Assembly (NCBI RefSeq): GCF_003938655.1
Contig: NZ_RJJT01000029.1
Coordinates: 1-64,000 of the forward strand
Direction: 5' to 3'
Origin: Rhizobium pisi
Lineage (GTDB): Bacteria > Pseudomonadota > Alphaproteobacteria > Rhizobiales > Rhizobiaceae
Length of the DNA: 64,000 nucleotides
The notes under the pieces were generated by a model. The model worked only from the letters and a program-made list of their open reading frames with translations, searched no databases and had not been told where the DNA came from. Made by a program: the position numbers and the translations under genes. Below, one piece after another: positions 62,662 through 64,000 of the stretch; the stretch's first letter is position 1; each line of letters opens with the position of its first letter.

Positions 62662-63129
62662 CTAACCCAGTACCGGAACGCAGCGCACCTCGGTCTTCAC
62701 CGAATTGGCGATGAAGCATTCGTCGTGGGCGCGGTGATGCAACGCTTCAAGCTCGCTTAGCGAGGGCTGCTTCTCACCACTGAAGACGGCATGCGGCCTC
62801 AGCGTCACGCCGGTCATGGCAAGACGGCCCTCAGTATTCTTCTCCATCACACCCTCGGCAGCATCGGTGTAGCTGTCGACGCAGAAGCCCTGTTTGGCGG
62901 CGAGCGACAGAAACCAGAGCATGTGGCAGCTGGAGAGCGAAGCGACGAAAGCCTCTTCGGGATCGACGGCATTCTCGGCGGAATAGGGCAGTGGAACGAC
63001 ATGCGGCGACCCGGACGCCCGCACCTCGATGCCGCCATCGAAGGTCCAGCGGTGGACGCGGCTGTAGCGGTTGTCGGTGAAGGTCTCGCCGTTGCGCTGC
63101 CAGGCGATCGTTGCGCCGTATTTCGCCAT
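62662..63129 (-). CDS. OsmC/Ohr-family peroxide-related protein
   Basis: A 155-residue OsmC-fold protein. The active cysteine is in ASLSSCHMLWFLSLAAKQG; a second Cys occurs at GFCVDSY, placed a little earlier than the classic CCE motif. The catalytic Arg/Glu region is in RWTFDGGIEVRA and ENAVDPEEAFVASL. It is likely to reduce organic peroxides. The start MAKYGATIAWQRNGE fits the family. Confidence 0.85.
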   Translation of the reverse strand: MAKYGATIAWQRNGETFTDNRYSRVHRWTFDGGIEVRASGSPHVVPLPYSAENAVDPEEAFVASLSSCHMLWFLSLAAKQGFCVDSYTDAAEGVMEKNTEGRLAMTGVTLRPHAVFSGEKQPSLSELEALHHRAHDECFIANSVKTEVRCVPVLG

Positions 63130-63144
63130 CCCTGTCTCCGTTGT

Positions 63145-64000
63145 CTATTTCGCAAGTTCGGCGAGCTGCGTCATGATGACCGCGGCGCCCTGCAAGCGCT
63201 TTTCTGGCGTCGGCAGGTCACGTGTCAGGAAGAGGCTGTGATCGGGGCGGATTTTCGCCATCGTGCCTTGCTTGCCGATGTAACCGACGAGGTTTGCCGG
63301 GTTCGGGAATTCCTTGTTGCGGAACTGTACCACGACACCCTTCGGGCCTGCATCGAGCTTTTCGACATTGGCGGTGCGGCAGAGCGACTTGATGTAGACG
63401 ATCTTGAGGAGATGCTGGACTTCGATTGGCATCGGGCCGAAGCGATCGATCATCTCGGCGCCGAAGCCGTCGATCTCCTTGAGCTCGGTGATTTCGCCGA
63501 GACGGCGGTAGAGCGCCATGCGCAGATGCAAGTCCGGCACGTAGTTGTCGGGAATCATCACCGTCGTGCCGACCGAGATCTGCGGCGACCAGCCGGTATC
63601 GTGGATCTCGTCGACGCCCTTGACCTCGGCAACCGCCTCTTCCAGCATCTGCTGATAGAGCTCGAAGCCGACTTCCTTGATATGGCCCGATTGCTCCTCG
63701 CCGAGCAGATTGCCGGCGCCACGGATATCGAGATCGTGGCTCGCCAGCTGGAAGCCGGCACCCAACGTATCCAGTGACTGCAGCACCTTGAGGCGCCGTT
63801 CGGCGGTTGAAGTCAGCACCTTGTTGACCGGCAGCGTGAAGAGCGCGAAGGCGCGCACCTTCGAACGGCCGACGCGGCCGCGCAGCTGATAGAGCTGGGC
63901 AAGACCGAACATGTCGGCGCGGTGGACGATCAGCGTGTTGGCTGTCGGCACATCGAGGCCGGATTCGACGATGGTTGTGGACAGCAGCACATCGTAGCGG
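63145..64000 (-). CDS. mfd: Transcription-repair coupling factor, C-terminal part (incomplete)
   Basis: The gene runs off the window's right edge. The visible C-terminal 285 residues hold the end of the RecG-like helicase motor (STTIVESGLDVPTANTLIVHRADMFGLAQLYQLRGRVGR, motifs V and VI) and the TRG/D7 region (GAGNLLGEEQSGHIKEVGFELYQQMLEEAV). Mfd removes stalled RNA polymerase and recruits UvrA, whose gene is 10 kb away. The 5' three quarters are outside the window. Confidence 0.95.
   Translation of the reverse strand, partial: RYDVLLSTTIVESGLDVPTANTLIVHRADMFGLAQLYQLRGRVGRSKVRAFALFTLPVNKVLTSTAERRLKVLQSLDTLGAGFQLASHDLDIRGAGNLLGEEQSGHIKEVGFELYQQMLEEAVAEVKGVDEIHDTGWSPQISVGTTVMIPDNYVPDLHLRMALYRRLGEITELKEIDGFGAEMIDRFGPMPIEVQHLLKIVYIKSLCRTANVEKLDAGPKGVVVQFRNKEFPNPANLVGYIGKQGTMAKIRPDHSLFLTRDLPTPEKRLQGAAVIMTQLAELAK

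Overview
The window is alphaproteobacterial and almost certainly a chromosomal segment of a Rhizobium species of the etli/leguminosarum type. The evidence is the content and order of the core genes (tgt-queA-two cyclophilins-coaD, gyrA, ssb/uvrA, glnB-glnA, hspQ, yejA-like, mfd), an alphaproteobacterial GTTC-N7-GTTC SOS box, EcfG-type general-stress promoters, a sigma-54 promoter before glnB, and a GyrA with the alanine at the quinolone position that is usual in this class. No tRNA, rRNA, CRISPR array, transposase or phage gene was found.

Left part (1-30 kb) is accessory. 430-2552: a membrane MgtC/DUF4010 protein and a YidB-like protein. 2611-9051: a decayed amine/amino-acid catabolic and uptake locus. 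It holds a semialdehyde dehydrogenase (frameshifted), a gamma-glutamyltransferase, a class III aminotransferase, a periplasmic binding protein with two compensating frameshifts, and the C-terminal remnants of a ureohydrolase (minus strand) and an ABC ATPase (plus strand) that meet head to head at about 8545. One deletion that removed both 5' ends and the permeases explains this. 9223-13226: a zinc-ribbon/class III cyclase/ATPase/TPR protein and a peroxiredoxin-like protein. 13302-19993: c- and b-type cytochrome genes, a frameshifted YqaA/DedA gene, then a compact envelope copper operon (His/Cys-rich small protein, lipoprotein, TolC-like channel, multicopper oxidase, cupredoxin, CusF-like protein, DUF411 protein). 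20664-26760: a frameshifted LacI regulator converging on an intact Ugp-like ABC transporter plus a phosphodiesterase, in four overlapping or closely spaced steps. 26925-32479: a stress-type small gene with an EcfG promoter, a GH13 enzyme, and a secreted RTX glycosidase.

Middle (32.6-46 kb): an HxlR regulator with a perfect operator-like palindrome, a stand-alone FabF-type ketosynthase, small secreted proteins, an alpha/beta hydrolase, a LysR regulator, then the tgt-queA-ppi-ppi-coaD minus-strand block. Two tiny membrane proteins sit behind a second EcfG promoter and end at a strong terminator. An uncharacterised four-gene minus-strand operon (Tat-exported FAD lactone-oxidase-like enzyme plus three membrane proteins) follows.

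Right part (46-64 kb) is core genome: gyrA, marC-like, ssb and uvrA sharing an SOS box, a GNAT enzyme, a DUF72 protein, bifunctional NAD(P)HX repair enzyme, glnB-glnA, hspQ, an IalB-family protein, a YejA-like binding protein, a DsbA-family protein, an OsmC protein and the 3' end of mfd. All six single-base-type frame disruptions seen in the window lie in the first 22 kb, in accessory genes. None was seen in the 42 kb that follow.
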